64,000 nucleotides of DNA from contig OZ029916.1 in assembly GCA_964023275.1 (NCBI GenBank), forward strand, positions 25,496,953 through 25,560,952, written 5' to 3'. Source of the DNA: Norana najaformis. Lineage: Eukaryota; Annelida; Clitellata; Crassiclitellata; Hormogastridae. Below the pieces are notes generated by a model. That model saw nothing but the letters and a program-made list of their open reading frames with translations. It did no database searches and was not told the origin of the DNA. This document shows positions 45,776 to 58,087 of the stretch, piece by piece. Position 1 is the stretch's first letter. Every line of letters starts with the position of its first letter. A program made the position numbers and the translations under genes.

Positions 45776-48700
45776 ATACATTTACACTTACAATATGTCT
45801 GGCAGAGCAAACTAAGCATGCAATGAAATTTCTTTCGACTAAATGTCTATGTAGGATTCAGATCATTTTAGAAATTTTTAAGCGCTAAAATGCCTAGACG
45901 AATTTAGGACCAGAGAAGAATAAAGCGTAGGTAAATTATGATCAAAAGTCGTCTCTGTAAAACTCTGAAGGGTAGACTCATTTGGACAATGAACCGAATG
46001 CCCTGCTCGATGCCATCCTATTTCACTGTCTAGTTCCAACACTGGGTCCATAGATAGTCACCACTTACCACCAGTGGCTGGGCGCAATTCCTGGGCACAA
46101 TGTAGGCCTGGAAGACGAAGACCACGCAATGATAGAAATTTTAGAAATTTTGCCTTTGCAGGATTCAGCAACAGAAGGTTTGATGACTTCGAAGAGTGGC
46201 TTAGCACCAGTGTATCTGAGATGGAATGAGAAGAAAGGACTGAAAAAATGCGGATTAACAGAGTATGGGCCTACATAACACTGAGACGCACTTATTCTCT
46301 GGACTTATGTTATCTGAGCGAGTGTAATAATAATTATTGGCCTGGGCATAAGCTTCCGAATAAAAATACGAATTTTCTCAGAGGTCAGCAATTAACTGTT
46401 GCTGTCTCATGCTTCAACCCTCATTATGGATCACTCTGGATTTCATTTTCTGATTGCTAACCTAAACCTAGTGTCCCATGTGGCTTAGGCTAAAATCATA
46501 TTGTAGAGTAGGCCTATTGGGTGTAGCATACAGTGTATAGTGAATAGTAGAGCTAGGTGGGTATCGGTGTTTGAAGTCGGTATCGGTTTTCGGTATTTTA
46601 TAAAAATCGGTTCGGTGTCGGTTTTTCTAAATATCATGATATCCCTGTAGGTTTCCAGTTTTTGTGTTGTATGTTCTGTAAGTTTACAATCCGACTTTGC
46701 TGTTGAGCAACGTAAAATTTGCAACGGTATAGTGAGCAGTGATATTTTACTGTAACAAAATTATACGATGAAATAAAATGCATTTTATGTACTGCGATGA
46801 TCAAACAGTTCTAAACATGTCTCTATTTCCGTACACTATAGGCCTCATACGGAATGAAGCAACTTACTAAGTGTCATCTTTAGACTATTACAGTACTACG
46901 CCAAGTTCGATCTTGGTTTAATTGTAACCTACTCAGGTAGAATTTGCGCTATAACACTACTTGTTCAACGTACTCTGCACGCGCGCGCGCGCACACACAC
47001 ACACACACAAATACATACATGCACATATACATAGTAAACTACACACATGAATACATTCAAACAAACATACCTACAAGGTCCAACATACACACTATACATA
47101 GCCCTACATTATGGATTTAGGGCCTACATCCATCTAATTATGGTAGTGCTCTTTCTTGCACCACCAGGTGTGATATAGGGTTTCACGTCCAGTTGGCACT
47201 GTTCAGTTTTCATCGTTTATTCTCAAATTGTCTTTCGAATCAATGTCTGTAGTAACACGAGCGAGATTCTAGTTCAACAGTTACATTGCGGAGCAAGTGA
47301 CTTAGGCTACGACAAACTTTAGTCTACTCTACCCATTACAATTACTGTAGCGCCAGAAGACGCTAGACTATCTTCTCTACATTCTACTACGACCTTTCTG
47401 CCCGATGTCTGAACTCCGACTGCTCCTCGATGGATCCTCCTTCTGACGAGATTCACGTGCAGTTGTCCCTTGTCTGCGCATTCTGTGAGCTATTTCTACC
47501 TGAATCCTCTGGACTCTGGGCGCATTCCCTTAGGCTGCTAAGCGCTTCAGACCCGAGTCTGTCTGCCCGCTGACATCAGCATTCGTGTGCCTTTGGTTCT
47601 GTTTCTTCGAACTCATTTGCATACCTGTGGTATGTGGACATCCATCTGGCTATCAGGTGCACCTCTCTCTGACTGGTGCCGTCTTGCTCTATTGGTCTCG
47701 GCGTATCCTCGGTCCTAACTTCGCTTCTATCTCTCTTTGTGCCTCTACCTGTTTGTACCTCTATCTCTGGCTTTCTGCGAAACCCTGGGTGGCAGGCCGA
47801 CGTCTGAAGAGTATAACCTTCTCAGAATTGGTCAAGGTAACATCTTTCCTAATGTATCACTGGCTAGTCTAAGCAACTGATCGCTACATACCGATACAAC
47901 GCAAAGAATTCCTATCGCATATCGTTCGGCTGTTGACTAAGTCTTCCCTGTCTGAACTAAGGGCCTAATACGCGCTGGCCAGGCCGCTAATGTAAACCAG
48001 ATATTGGTATCATCTCTCTGCGATTAACTCTTCCCTCCTTATCTTCAACAACGACTATTGAGTAAGTCTAGTAATCTACTGACGACTACTACTACTTTAC
48101 ATTCAACTAACTAACGGCTTAACAACCTACCGGCCGGCGGGCGACGAATACCTGTCCGTCCTGCGTATATCCTTCGGATCGGGGAATATCTGAACGCCGC
48201 GTCGCTTTCCATCTGCGAGGAACTGTTGGACGGTGAGACAACCGTATGCCATCGGCGGCGGATCACATCAGGACTTCGGGACTTCAGAACATGCCATCAT
48301 CTTTTAACTCTAGTTGGGAACATGTTGGTATGGCTTTGAGTGTGTGCGCGAACTTGCTACTGGTGACTTCTAGTTGTCTTTTAGTTATCTGAGCTATGTT
48401 CACTTACAGGATACTATTCTGTTCTTAATTACACTTAACATCATTAGTGACTTTTAACATCAAGTCTAGCGCAGTGAGCGCCACTGATTAGTCTTTGCCG
48501 AAGAGGGGCTATACAAATTTAAACTTACAATTACAATTACATACCTGCAAACATATCTAAACTAGCTCGGTTATATAATGACATTTATATAGGCCTACAT
48601 AATACATTCATACCTAGATAGCCTACTTGTCTACATACATACATCCCCGGAAAATAGGGTGACTGTGCTGCCCTTCAACAGCATATACTCACTACTTAAT

Positions 48701-49929
48701 AAATAATGTACAATCCGTAATTATTTGGATGATTTTTGAGAACATTTAATCATATCTGTACAGATTTTTTATGCAAAAAGCTATCGCGACCGCTATTTGT
48801 ACACTTTATCGCTCAACGTAAACTAGCATAAAACTCATAAAAATTTCTACAGTCTAAAATCATTACGAGCCCATAACATCGCAAACTATCACAAAACTCA
48901 TAGAGTCTCTAACAATTAAAAATTAATTCTCCAAGCAGAAAACAGAGCTACTGAGCACAGTGTAAGCATATGAATTGCCTATAAATTGGAAGATCAGTTT
49001 ACGTTATCTTCACCACGCGTTTGTCAGCACTTGAAGACACCCGGCATTGTGGTAAAACGTGTGAGTTGGCACACTTGTCCTTCTAATCATTATGTCATTG
49101 TGACTGTTTCTGCTTTTATTGTTGGTTTTGTTTTTGTGTTTGTTGTTATTGTTATTTTTGGGTCTGTTAATTTATTATATATATAAGCTCTTATATACGC
49201 TCACATATATAAACTCAGTATGCCTATATGTTTAACAACTTACATACAGCAGGAGTAGAATTAGCAATTTTAAATTGTGGGCGCAGTTAAGTGAAGTAAA
49301 TAAGTAAATAGACTTAATTATTCAACTGCAGGGGTCTTAATACTTAATTCACGAATCAGAGTTGGAGGGGGCGCTTCCAAATATCTATAGAACTACATCA
49401 AAAGATTATAGGCCAGGGTTCGATTTGTGGAAAACTGAGCGTCGGGATCATACTGATCGGCTGAGGACGCAGCAGGGTTTTAGGGTTATAGATGGTGTTT
49501 CCACGGATAGAGAGCAGCCCTTTGGCCGACTAATGCACGCATTAGGACCGATGTGAGCGCCCAGCTGCGTCTGGCAGCATCTAGTGATTTTTCACCATTG
49601 CACTAAATCGTTAAGAAGAAGGCGGATAATCTGAAATAAACGCCCCAGGAACCCTCGGTCACCACGCGTTTGGCGTCCAGTGAAGGTGAAGGCGGTATAC
49701 TTGTTTAAAGGCCCCTATATAGTAACTCATCAAAAGCGAGGTTCTAATCGACATGGAAGTATCGTTCGGCTGAAGCACAGACAAGGCCACGCACAGTTCC
49801 AGTTTCATTTGTGTTTGCAATCGTAATAGTAATCTCGACATTTTAAGGCTTTAGTTAGAGCTAAGCGCAGCTCAAAGGCTGCCATGTTCATTGGGCCCAT
49901 AACATTGCGCCACTATTGGCAAATGATGT
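45776..49929. other. Intergenic, gene-poor
   Basis: No supported gene. It holds a stretch of repeated TCGGT/GGTATCGG words (46555-46625) that could be an hAT-type terminal region, a (GC)(CA) run (46980-47009) and, near 48470-48545, a fragment ending in AATTTAAACTTACAATTACA that resembles a retroposon tail. The short frame at 48986-49186 is hydrophobic at its end but has no family resemblance that I recognise. Confidence 0.45.
46980..47009. repeat. (GC)n(AC)n microsatellite
   Basis: GC repeat passing into AC repeat; alternating purine-pyrimidine throughout. Confidence 0.95.
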
Positions 49930-50182
49930 AAATTTAAAATGTAAATGTACACGTTTTGCTATAGCGACCGTAAGGCCTCGACCTGCTCGATTTTTAATGA
50001 ATTAATCGGGTGATATCCTTTACCACCGCTCCCCGTTTGAATGGGCGCCACACCATTTAGGGTCTCCGTATACGGACTGTGCTAGTCCGAGATACCAATC
50101 TCTGAAATAATCCACGACCGGGACGCGAACCGATATCAGTGGTTGACATCTATGCTCCCGGTGTGGCCCAACCAACGTGGCT
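49930..50182 (-). repeat. tRNA-derived SINE, copy 3
   Basis: Minus orientation. Reading 3' to 5' on the plus strand: A-box region near CCAACCAACGTGG, B box as GGACGCGAACC (GGTTCGCGTCC inverted), then the body and CGACCGTAAGGCCTCGACC, the inverse of the shared tail. Confidence 0.75.
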
Positions 50183-50646
50183 GTCATGGAGGGCACCAGC
50201 TTATTCAAGAGCTCTACTCAAGTCAGAGGACTGGGCCAGAGTTACCATGGCATGATAGGAAATATTATGGCCCTAAGACAAGAAAAGAAACTATTTCCTG
50301 TGAGCAGAGTAAACGACGGTCGTTCTTACCTTTATCTTGCCGCTGGAAATCAGTTGAAATGATATGAGTTTTGGGCCCATGCAGAGTTCTGAATGCCAAG
50401 GACAGTGTTGCAATTAAGAAAGGCTAATTGTGCCGATGAGGGGTCATTCATAAAACACCGAGAGCCCAGCAGGCGTTCTTGTTATCATGTGCACTTTGAG
50501 GAGCTGTGGCCATTTTGGAATTCTGCTGCTTTACTGTGACTTCAGTTGATCGACGGCAATTATTTCACCTCAATAGAAAGAAACGGAATGGCTTTTCTGT
50601 GGCGCATTATCTTATTGGTAGACATACTGTACACGTGACTGCATTC

Positions 50647-50900
50647 CATATGTCTGTCTGTCTGTCCGTCCGTCTGTCTATGTGACTGTCTAATGGTCTG
50701 ATTGTCTATCTGTACTGTTGTCCTTTATTGTCTACTCGTTTATATCTATGTCTACCTCTGTTTCTGTCGATATCAATCTGTCTGTGTGTCTGTTTGTTTG
50801 TTGTCTATCTCTTCTTTGTGAGTCTTCGTGTATCGGTCTGCCTGTGTATCTGTTTGTCTACCTATCTGACTGCTTGTCTGTCTGTCCGTACTGCTTATTT
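50647..50900. repeat. TCTG-rich degenerate microsatellite
   Basis: About 250 bp of imperfect TCTG/TCTA/TTTG units, which give false membrane-like open frames. Confidence 0.85.
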
Positions 50901-51422
50901 CTATGAGCAAACAGTCATCTGGTCTCCTTATGAAGGTGACCAAAGCCTCCGTGCAGCACACCGTTAAAAGCTTTTTCCGGGACCTGCAAAATTATGGGTA
51001 GGCGGAAACACCTTCATCAGCTATGCTATTTTAAAAACTAGCAATGGTTTTCCTACGGTGGGCCTTGTAGCAGAAGATGTGATGCATGAACTGAGGTGGC
51101 AACAGAAGCTGAGTTGATAACATGAGCGATAATTTGAATAATGCTAAAATTATAACTGAAGCTTGCAAGTTAGGCAATATTGTTTGTTGTTCAAGTGATA
51201 ATAATTAGAAAATTAAGTCGAAGGGACACTATTTGATTACATAGAAGCAATGTTATAAGCAGGACAAGAAGCAAGTTATTTAGCTCCACTATAACCTATG
51301 CACAAATAAGTTTCTATAGTAATTCGCCCATATTTACGTCACTGTTTTTCGTCCAAAAATTTGAACTCTAGTGCGCATGCGAGTAGGCCTATACTCAGAG
51401 CTTCTGCGCTGGAAGAAATAGC

Positions 51423-52481
51423 TCAGAAATCCAGGTAAAAACCAGACTTCTTGAGAAGTCGCAGCTTGATGACAAACCAGAACCTGGTTGGTTCCTCGTC
51501 TAGCGAGAACTTCTCGAAACTCGTCGAGCGAGTGTAGACGATCTCGCGGCACTGGTCAGGCTTCGGACCGAACATGTCCGTGTCACAGTTGGACTTGGCC
51601 ATGCGGAACGTCTCGCTTCCGTACGTCTCCATGGAGCCGAGTCTGCCCAGAGAAACCATCAAGCATGACCACATAGGCAGAGAGACAGCGAGCGAGAGCG
51701 AGAGAGAAAGCGAGAGAGAGAGAGAGTGTGTGTGTGTGAGAGAGAGAGAGCGAGAGAGAGCGAGAGCGAGAGATAGAGCGAGAGAGAGAGAGAGAAGCTA
51801 CCAGTACTACTTGATCCAATAGAACGAGTTTCGAACTAGCGCCCTCAGTGTTTCTCTAAGGCACCATAGGTTGCTTTTCATTTAGCAAGATACACTGGGA
51901 ATCGAACCAAAGCATGAAAGGCCAGATCACCATGGCAACAAACCTAAGCGAGAAATTAACAGCTACAGGCCTTTTACTAATTTTCCACGACAGGCGATAG
52001 TCACTTAAATTATCTTGGCACGAAATCAAAAGCTACAGAGTATCGATCTCTGCGTAACGAAGCATTGAACTTTATAACGTTTTTCATCTGCAGAGAGTTA
52101 TGGCACCTCGAACTGCCTGAATAGGCAAAGGCAATTCTAAATGCTGCGTCAGCTGAATGGACCCATATTTAACGATCGCATCCGACTAAAAACCGTTTAC
52201 ATTCTAACAAATGGAAAACTATTATTTGTCTACGGTTGGTGCCACGCATGACTGCACTGAGTATATCGAAAAGAACGTTTCGACATAGATGACTGACTGC
52301 GTAATTGTCAAGTCTAGTTCTAACTACTACAACAATACACTTGCGAGACAGCTACAATATGAAACATCTCAATACTTTCGACATATTCATTCTAAAAACC
52401 CCACAGGTACAAGGAAGGAAAACTAATCTGACATGCTTCGTTCCCTTATATGTCTCGAATGGATCTATTATAAGCCAGTAA

Positions 52482-52513
<32 letters not shown>

Positions 52514-55500
52514 AATCAAGGAGAGGTGCTGGGTTTGAAGTGAAGCGGAGAGCAAACACGATAATAACAACCTAACAACGAAACATCTCGAGACTAACAG
52601 ATTTCATAGAGAACGGTCTTTTTCACTTAAAGCTCTAAGATTTGAACCAGAGAAGCTCGACGCGACTGCTAACTGCCCACCCATTACGGATCGGCAACAG
52701 ATTTTGTAAGCAGGTGAATGGGTTAAATAGCTAGGCATATACAAAGGTGTAACCTGTTAGTTTATTAGTTGGTTACCTGGACACTAATTATAACGCCTTT
52801 TAAGGGCCTCTCAGTAGGTGCTGCCTACATTAGCAGGCTTAATAAGCGGAAGACAGCGGCAAGGTCAAGGGGTGATCCATAACTTTTCTCAGGGGCGAAT
52901 CGTGCAATTCGTGCAAATTCTATTAAGTTTAAAGTAATAGCATAAGTTTAGCTAAGCAGTTAATTAAGCAATTTGCTTAATTGCCCAAAGCATCACGAGC
53001 ACAGCTACAGTAACACGTTAATCGTTTTAACTGTTACCCTAACAGGGTCATGACAACCCCGTCTCTACAGAACAGTAATCGATGACACGTGACTTGCATG
53101 TGCTGGGAAAGCCAAAGACGTGTCTACGCCAGGGACTGACTACTCACTTGAGGTCGCAATCCCAGACGTGTGAAGATCCAACTTGATCGGAGCTAATGAA
53201 GCAGCGAGTCCTGTAATGACTGAATCTGTCGACTCGTATCACTCCGCCTGATCTAATTTCCGCCACGAGCTCCGAAGTTTCGGCCAAGCCTTCGACTTCG
53301 TCAACCCTAAGCAACAACCATCGGCGAGGCTATTCTTCCAATTCCAACTGTATGGCTATACACACGGATGGAATGAAATTAACTGCCCAGGGGCATCTAA
53401 GAAGCGGGCGTCTAACCGACTGCTGGCAAATGATCAAATCAGATTCCACTCGATCTAACTAATTACGACCTGATTCATGCAACCTGATCTCGGTGACCTC
53501 TAGAAAATTGACCTCATTGTATGATCGTAAATACAGCGTTTCTTTAGCTCTTGCATTAGGAATATATGATGACGACAAAGACGATAACGACGATGACGAC
53601 GACGACGACGATGACAATGATGCTTTTGGAGTAAAAGGGCCTCTTATCAAATGGATGCGAATCGACGATCTCTATTCTTTTCGCACAACTAATTAATAAC
53701 AATGATGACAGTGAGGCTGATAGGCGTTTGATGTTTGACCGATGATCTGGACCACATACAATAAGAGGTTGGACTTCGGTTAGCGAGAGGCTCTTACGTG
53801 CTACTGGCGGACAGCTTGATGTTGGGAACCCAGAGGTTCTGCAGTGGGACCGTAATGGCCTGAATGTTGTCATACTGAGCTGGATTCCACTGGAGACGCT
53901 TGTCGTTCCATTCCTAATGTCATGTCAACAAAGAGCTTTAGTAATTTCGTTCAAGTTGCATAACGCAAATATCTCAGTATTTTAAAAATGTCGAAAGAAA
54001 GAAGACAACGAAGTAAAACACAAACGATACCCAAGAGATGCTATGCGTTGCGCGTCTCTTTATAGCAATATTAGACACAGGCCTTTTTTACAATCCCTAA
54101 AGTATTAACGCTCACAAACAGGTTCCCGGCAGGCATCTAAAACGACAGAGAAGAGAAGGAAGAGGAAGAGGGACAAAGATGGGGACAGGAGGCAGAGGCA
54201 GAGGGATAGGAAGATAGACAGGAAAGGGACAAGAAAGAGAGATAAAGGGAAGTCGAAGAGGAGAGGGACGAGGTAGGGGACTGGGAAAGGGACAGATTAG
54301 CGGACAGAGAGAAGAACAGGGACAAGGAAAGGGACAGAGAGAAAGAGAAAGAGAGAAATCGAATGCAAAAGTCAGCGGCTGCCAAGATGGGACGACTGCA
54401 TTGACTTCTGTCGCCAGAGGATGAGTTTCTTGGAAAAACAGAAGACTAGAAAATCTGGTCTGTGCTACGGAAGAAATGTAAAAATCAGAAAATCTGAAGA
54501 CCTAGTCATCATTATGTAGGTCTACAAATAACACAAGCATATATATATATATGTATGTATATATATATGGTCATACATAATATTTAAACATAATATATAA
54601 TATATATATATATATATGTATATATATATGGTCATACATAATATTTAAACATAATATATAATATATATTGTACATGACACAATTAATACAATATATAATA
54701 AGTTATACATGATAAATAATTAATACAATATAATATACATTATACGTAGTAAATAATATGTATATTATGTATGTATAGTAAACAGACAGACACAAATAGT
54801 ACTTTCATAACGCCGCAAGGCATTGTTCATAAAATTTGACAAGACTTTGAAAGGTGACATAAGGTAAAGTAGAAGCTCATCTTATATATCGCATACAACT
54901 ATTAGATTAATTCAGTTGAGGTGTGGTTCTGGTTCTTATGGTTGCTTCGGATGAAACGCAAACACGACAACGGTAATCTTACAGCTTTTAATCGTGTTGG
55001 AGTGTCTGATATCGGAAATTGTCTGAGCCGAGGGCATGCTTCGATAGGCGCCTGAGGATCAGAGGAAACAGAGAAGGCGTCTGTGAGGTTTCAGAGCTTG
55101 GAAGATCTAAATGTCGAAAAGCAGAATGTCTTACGTAGTGTTCTTTGATGTTGTAAGACATTATTCCTTCGGTGTTGAGCGTCGGACAGGCCTGATGGAA
55201 GACGACCTCCGGTTGAACTATGACATCACCAGGGTACTGCTGTTTGTCGTATTTCTCGAAGAGATCGACCTTCAACTTGTTCAACTGAGATCCCTCCAAC
55301 TGACCAAACTGATAGGAACGCAAAAGCACTAAGCCTTCAATTACGGCCAAATTCATATTGTTTAAAATTATGAAGGCGTATTGTACATTGGAGGATCCAG
55401 AGGAAATACCACGGTCCCTCCCATCAGAGCTTAGACGCATGCGAGGGACATGGTTTGAGTGGTCTCTCCCTGGATACACCCCTGCATGTACCTGTCCTTT

Positions 55501-55923
55501 GTTCTTTGCATTGGTTTTCTAAGCTCAGCTGGAGGTAAGCATGGCCGACTTGCCCTGGATCCGTCATTGGTAGCTGATGTACTAAAAGTTAAGGCATTTG
55601 TGGATACCGTGCCCAGATGCTCTGTCGCCATCGACTGCAATTTTAAATAAATATATACACAATATAATATAATACAAACCTAAGTAAATGAATTGATATT
55701 CAAAAACTGCGTTATAAATGACTTATAGCAATAGTCCGTGATCCTACATATGTCTTTGCACTACGCAGCTTTACAAGGATAGCTGAAGAAAGAAAGAATC
55801 GCTGAACCAAATGTACCCTCTGTTGTAAGACCGAGGTGTCCTACAGGGTGAACATAATGCTTGTTCACTCACCCGAGTCAACAGAAAGACCGTCACTGCT
55901 GACAAAAACAGTTTCACTGCCAT
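51423..55923 (-). CDS. Secreted acetylcholine-binding-protein-like (Cys-loop ligand-binding domain only)
   Basis: Exons 55873-55923, 55135-55308, 53798-53913, 53148-53306 and 51423-51642 join in phase to 239 residues (AChBPs are about 210-230). Exon 1 is a signal peptide (MAVKLFLSAVTVFLLT). Then helix 1 (LNKLKVDLFEKYD), EWNDKRLQWNP (76-86), LWVPNIKL (102-109), the Cys-loop C149-C164 with 14 residues between, DLKLGSMETYG, and the loop-C/last-strand region TRSTSFEKFSLDEEP with FWFVIKLRLLKK. A stop follows where receptors would enter the first membrane helix; no membrane segment was found downstream. Molluscan AChBPs are soluble, glia-secreted buffers of acetylcholine. Here the loop-C vicinal cysteines are absent, the loop-B Trp is Met171 and the loop-A Tyr is replaced, so a cholinergic ligand is doubtful. 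C186 and C198 are an extra pair. Confidence 0.8.
51678..51796. repeat. GA-rich microsatellite
   Basis: (GAGA)n with CG and a TGTG block, in the last intron of the binding-protein gene and directly upstream of its last acceptor region. Confidence 0.9.
51850..51970 (-). repeat. tRNA-derived SINE-like fragment
   Basis: On the minus strand GCCATGGTGATCTGG then TTTGGTTCGATTCCCAG: A- and B-box-like words close together. The GGTTCGATTCC box is perfect but no cloverleaf could be closed. Confidence 0.4.
52483..52511. repeat. (GT)n microsatellite
   Basis: Pure GT run. Confidence 0.95.
52630..52690 (-). repeat. tRNA-like fragment
   Basis: On the minus strand TGGGCAGTTAGCAGTCGC and CTCTGGTTCAAATC (B box). 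Too short for a full tRNA; probably a SINE head. Confidence 0.35.
52780..52845. repeat. TATAACGCC variant of the dispersed motif
   Basis: TTATAACGCCTTTTAAGG followed by CCTCTCAGTAGGTGCTGCC; same family as 29830 and the arms of the 57000 foldback. Confidence 0.55.
53568..53620. repeat. GAC/GAT triplet repeat
   Basis: (GAC)n/(GAT)n in an intron of the binding-protein gene; the poly-Asp frame it creates is not a gene. Confidence 0.9.
54145..54360. repeat. Polypurine tract
   Basis: About 215 bp of almost only A and G on the plus strand (AGAGGGAC, GGACAGAG words), in intron 2 of the binding-protein gene. Confidence 0.85.
54541..54690. repeat. AT-rich tract with 61-bp tandem duplication
   Basis: GGTCATACATAATATTTAAA occurs at 54569 and again at 54630, each inside (AT)n. 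Recent duplication. Confidence 0.9.
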
Positions 55924-56306
55924 CTTCCTCGTATACTAGGAGACAAAAGAGCCTCACGGGTGACGCCAAAATTTACCCTGCAGCGCGATTCCACTTCAAG
56001 CCATCCACTGCTTTTATACAGACGACCTAACAACCAAATGGTCGGCAACAACTTCAATTCTGCGAAGATTGTAGGCTTTCGTCATTCTGTAGGGCTCGGG
56101 TTTCACACAGAATCCATTTATAGAACGCTACATGTAGCCGAGCGACCCGCTTCACTGTTTTCAAAGTACAGTATAATCCAATATGTTTCATAAGCCACCT
56201 TTGATCTTCGGAAGATACAGTGATATTAATTGCTCCTTTCTATGAAACTGAGTTGGGTAATAAAAAATTTGAAGAGTGGGAAGTTTATTAATTCTTATTT
56301 GGAATT

Positions 56307-56307
56307 G

Positions 56308-56383
<76 letters not shown>
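56307..56383. repeat. (TAA)n-(TTA)n mirror-junction palindrome
   Basis: About 34 bp of TAA units join directly to about 43 bp of TTA units, making a perfect self-complementary block with no loop. Confidence 0.9.
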
Positions 56384-56384
<1 letters not shown>

Positions 56385-56972
56385 AGAGAAGTCGAATGCT
56401 TACGTCGGTAGACAACTTCGGCTACATTCTATACATCACAGACAAACGGACTGACTGACGACAGTTATACACACTATATTCGATCCTGAACATACAAATC
56501 CAGTCCTGAAAGGATTATCTAATTTATAAAATGGAGTGGGAGATTGTAAATTAATCAAGATAATGCCGAGATCTCTGTGTATTATTTCTGTCTGACTAAT
56601 TTTCTGTCTATTGGAAGGTACTGCGTTCATTTTTACAACGAATGGGTGTCGACTTAATAAAAACAGCGAATGCGACTAGAACACGAGGACGGGAGGTGGC
56701 CACTCAGTTAGAGGCCTTCGTGTCGACTATGGTATTGGTCCGTGTTGGTCGCTATTAATCGTGTGAAAAGTTTTCCTAAACCTACGTTTATGCCGACTGA
56801 CAAAAATTTCCAAACGATTTGTAGCAATTTACTAATGAATAATCTTCCAAATGATGCCTACATGGTATCCCAAAAAACAGAACCCGTTTACTTTTACAAT
56901 AGCCTTTTGGGAAGGCTGAGTACATGGTTGAATTCGTTAAGCCTACTCATTTATGACGTTTGTAACGCTGTG

Positions 56973-57072
56973 TATGTGAACATTTATATAACATTTACAA
57001 GAGCCTCTCAAAAGCGTTGCCAGTTGGTCCAATTGGCAGCGCTTTTGAGAGGTTCTGAGAAGGCGTTATATT
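56973..57072. repeat. Foldback of two TATAACGCC-family copies
   Basis: Two arms of about 45 bp, CCTCTCAAAAGCGTTGCCAG and its near-complement, face each other across 3 bp. Arm ends carry TATATAAC and, inverted, AACGCCTTCTCAGAACC. A GGGTTCGAATCC box lies just outside (57079). Confidence 0.8.
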
Positions 57073-58087
57073 TCGTTGGGTTCGAATCCTAATTTACAAT
57101 ATCCGTCTAAAACCGAAGTTGAAACTAAACAAGTTTGGAAAAGAAATCCACGACTGAAGAGATTAAGATATAACAATTGAGCAATCTAGCAACTTCTTTG
57201 TTTGCAGCCCAGCGAAAGGTTTTGCTTTTCAAATTCTGCGCCGCAGATTCAGATTAACTGACCATGCGCAGTTATAAGTGCTTTCAATAAATAAATAAAT
57301 CTAATGAATCCAATTCATCACCAATGGCGCATTAAAATGTAGGGCCTATGAGCAACGTCGAGTTAACTTTCGGAAAATCGGTCGCTGAAACCGTAATGAA
57401 TAATCTACGGATATTATTAATCTGTTGACATAATTAAGCTTTAAGATCGGTGTGATTTCTGCATTGCTGTTTTTGCATTGTCAGAGTTTTCACAGAAACT
57501 ATGGATATCTAAAAATTAAAGTGAGAAGATAAAGACAACAAAGCGCATTCGAAGTTACTGTATGCTGAGAAATATTTCCTGTATTTCCACGGAACAGCCT
57601 TCCCACTGGCTTATGTTGGGTTCATATTTTTGCGGATAACATTCGATTCTATAGTGTATGATAGACACGCCATTTTCCATACATGACTTGTACAGAGCGT
57701 TTCTGAGAGATTTCCAAGAGTCGCTACACAAATTTTCTGTCATAATTACAGTTGCATAAGCATCATGTACACCGTTGACATCATCAATGTGAAATCTTCT
57801 GTCGAGATAAAGACTTCATTGTGCGTTTGGCCTAAGCAAAAACGCAAGACCTCTATTTTATGAACACTGTGTATTCTTAGTCGTCATTCCGAATGACCTG
57901 CTCGTCTTTGATCGATAACGTCGACATTTCGTATCTTCAGCGCAGCAGATTTCTTGGCCATCATAGAGTCTTTAAAGCGAAGTCGAGCATTAGTAGAAAC
58001 GGAAGTGGTTAGAACACTCCACAGTCAAAACATGCAGGACACCAATAACGGGCATTAATTCGGACTTAAAGGTAAAAAATTGCTTGT

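Noticed and set aside
46485..46724. hAT transposon gene
   Set aside because: TCGGT-rich words are suggestive of an hAT end, but the peptide has no hAT dimerisation or BED motif.
51850..51970. Functional tRNA gene
   Set aside because: B box is good but spacing to an A box is too short and no acceptor stem or anticodon arm could be closed.
54988..55479. 163-codon open frame taken as one gene
   Set aside because: Only 55135-55308 is an exon of the binding-protein gene, bounded by a CAG acceptor and a GTAAGA donor; the rest is intron.
55459..55650. Small secreted protein on the plus strand, with hydrophobic start
   Set aside because: Lies in an intron of the minus-strand gene, no splice or family support; a chance frame or repeat piece.
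51423..55923. Full nicotinic receptor subunit
   Set aside because: No membrane helices follow the ligand-binding domain up to the window parts examined, and the frame ends in a stop at the end of the last strand.
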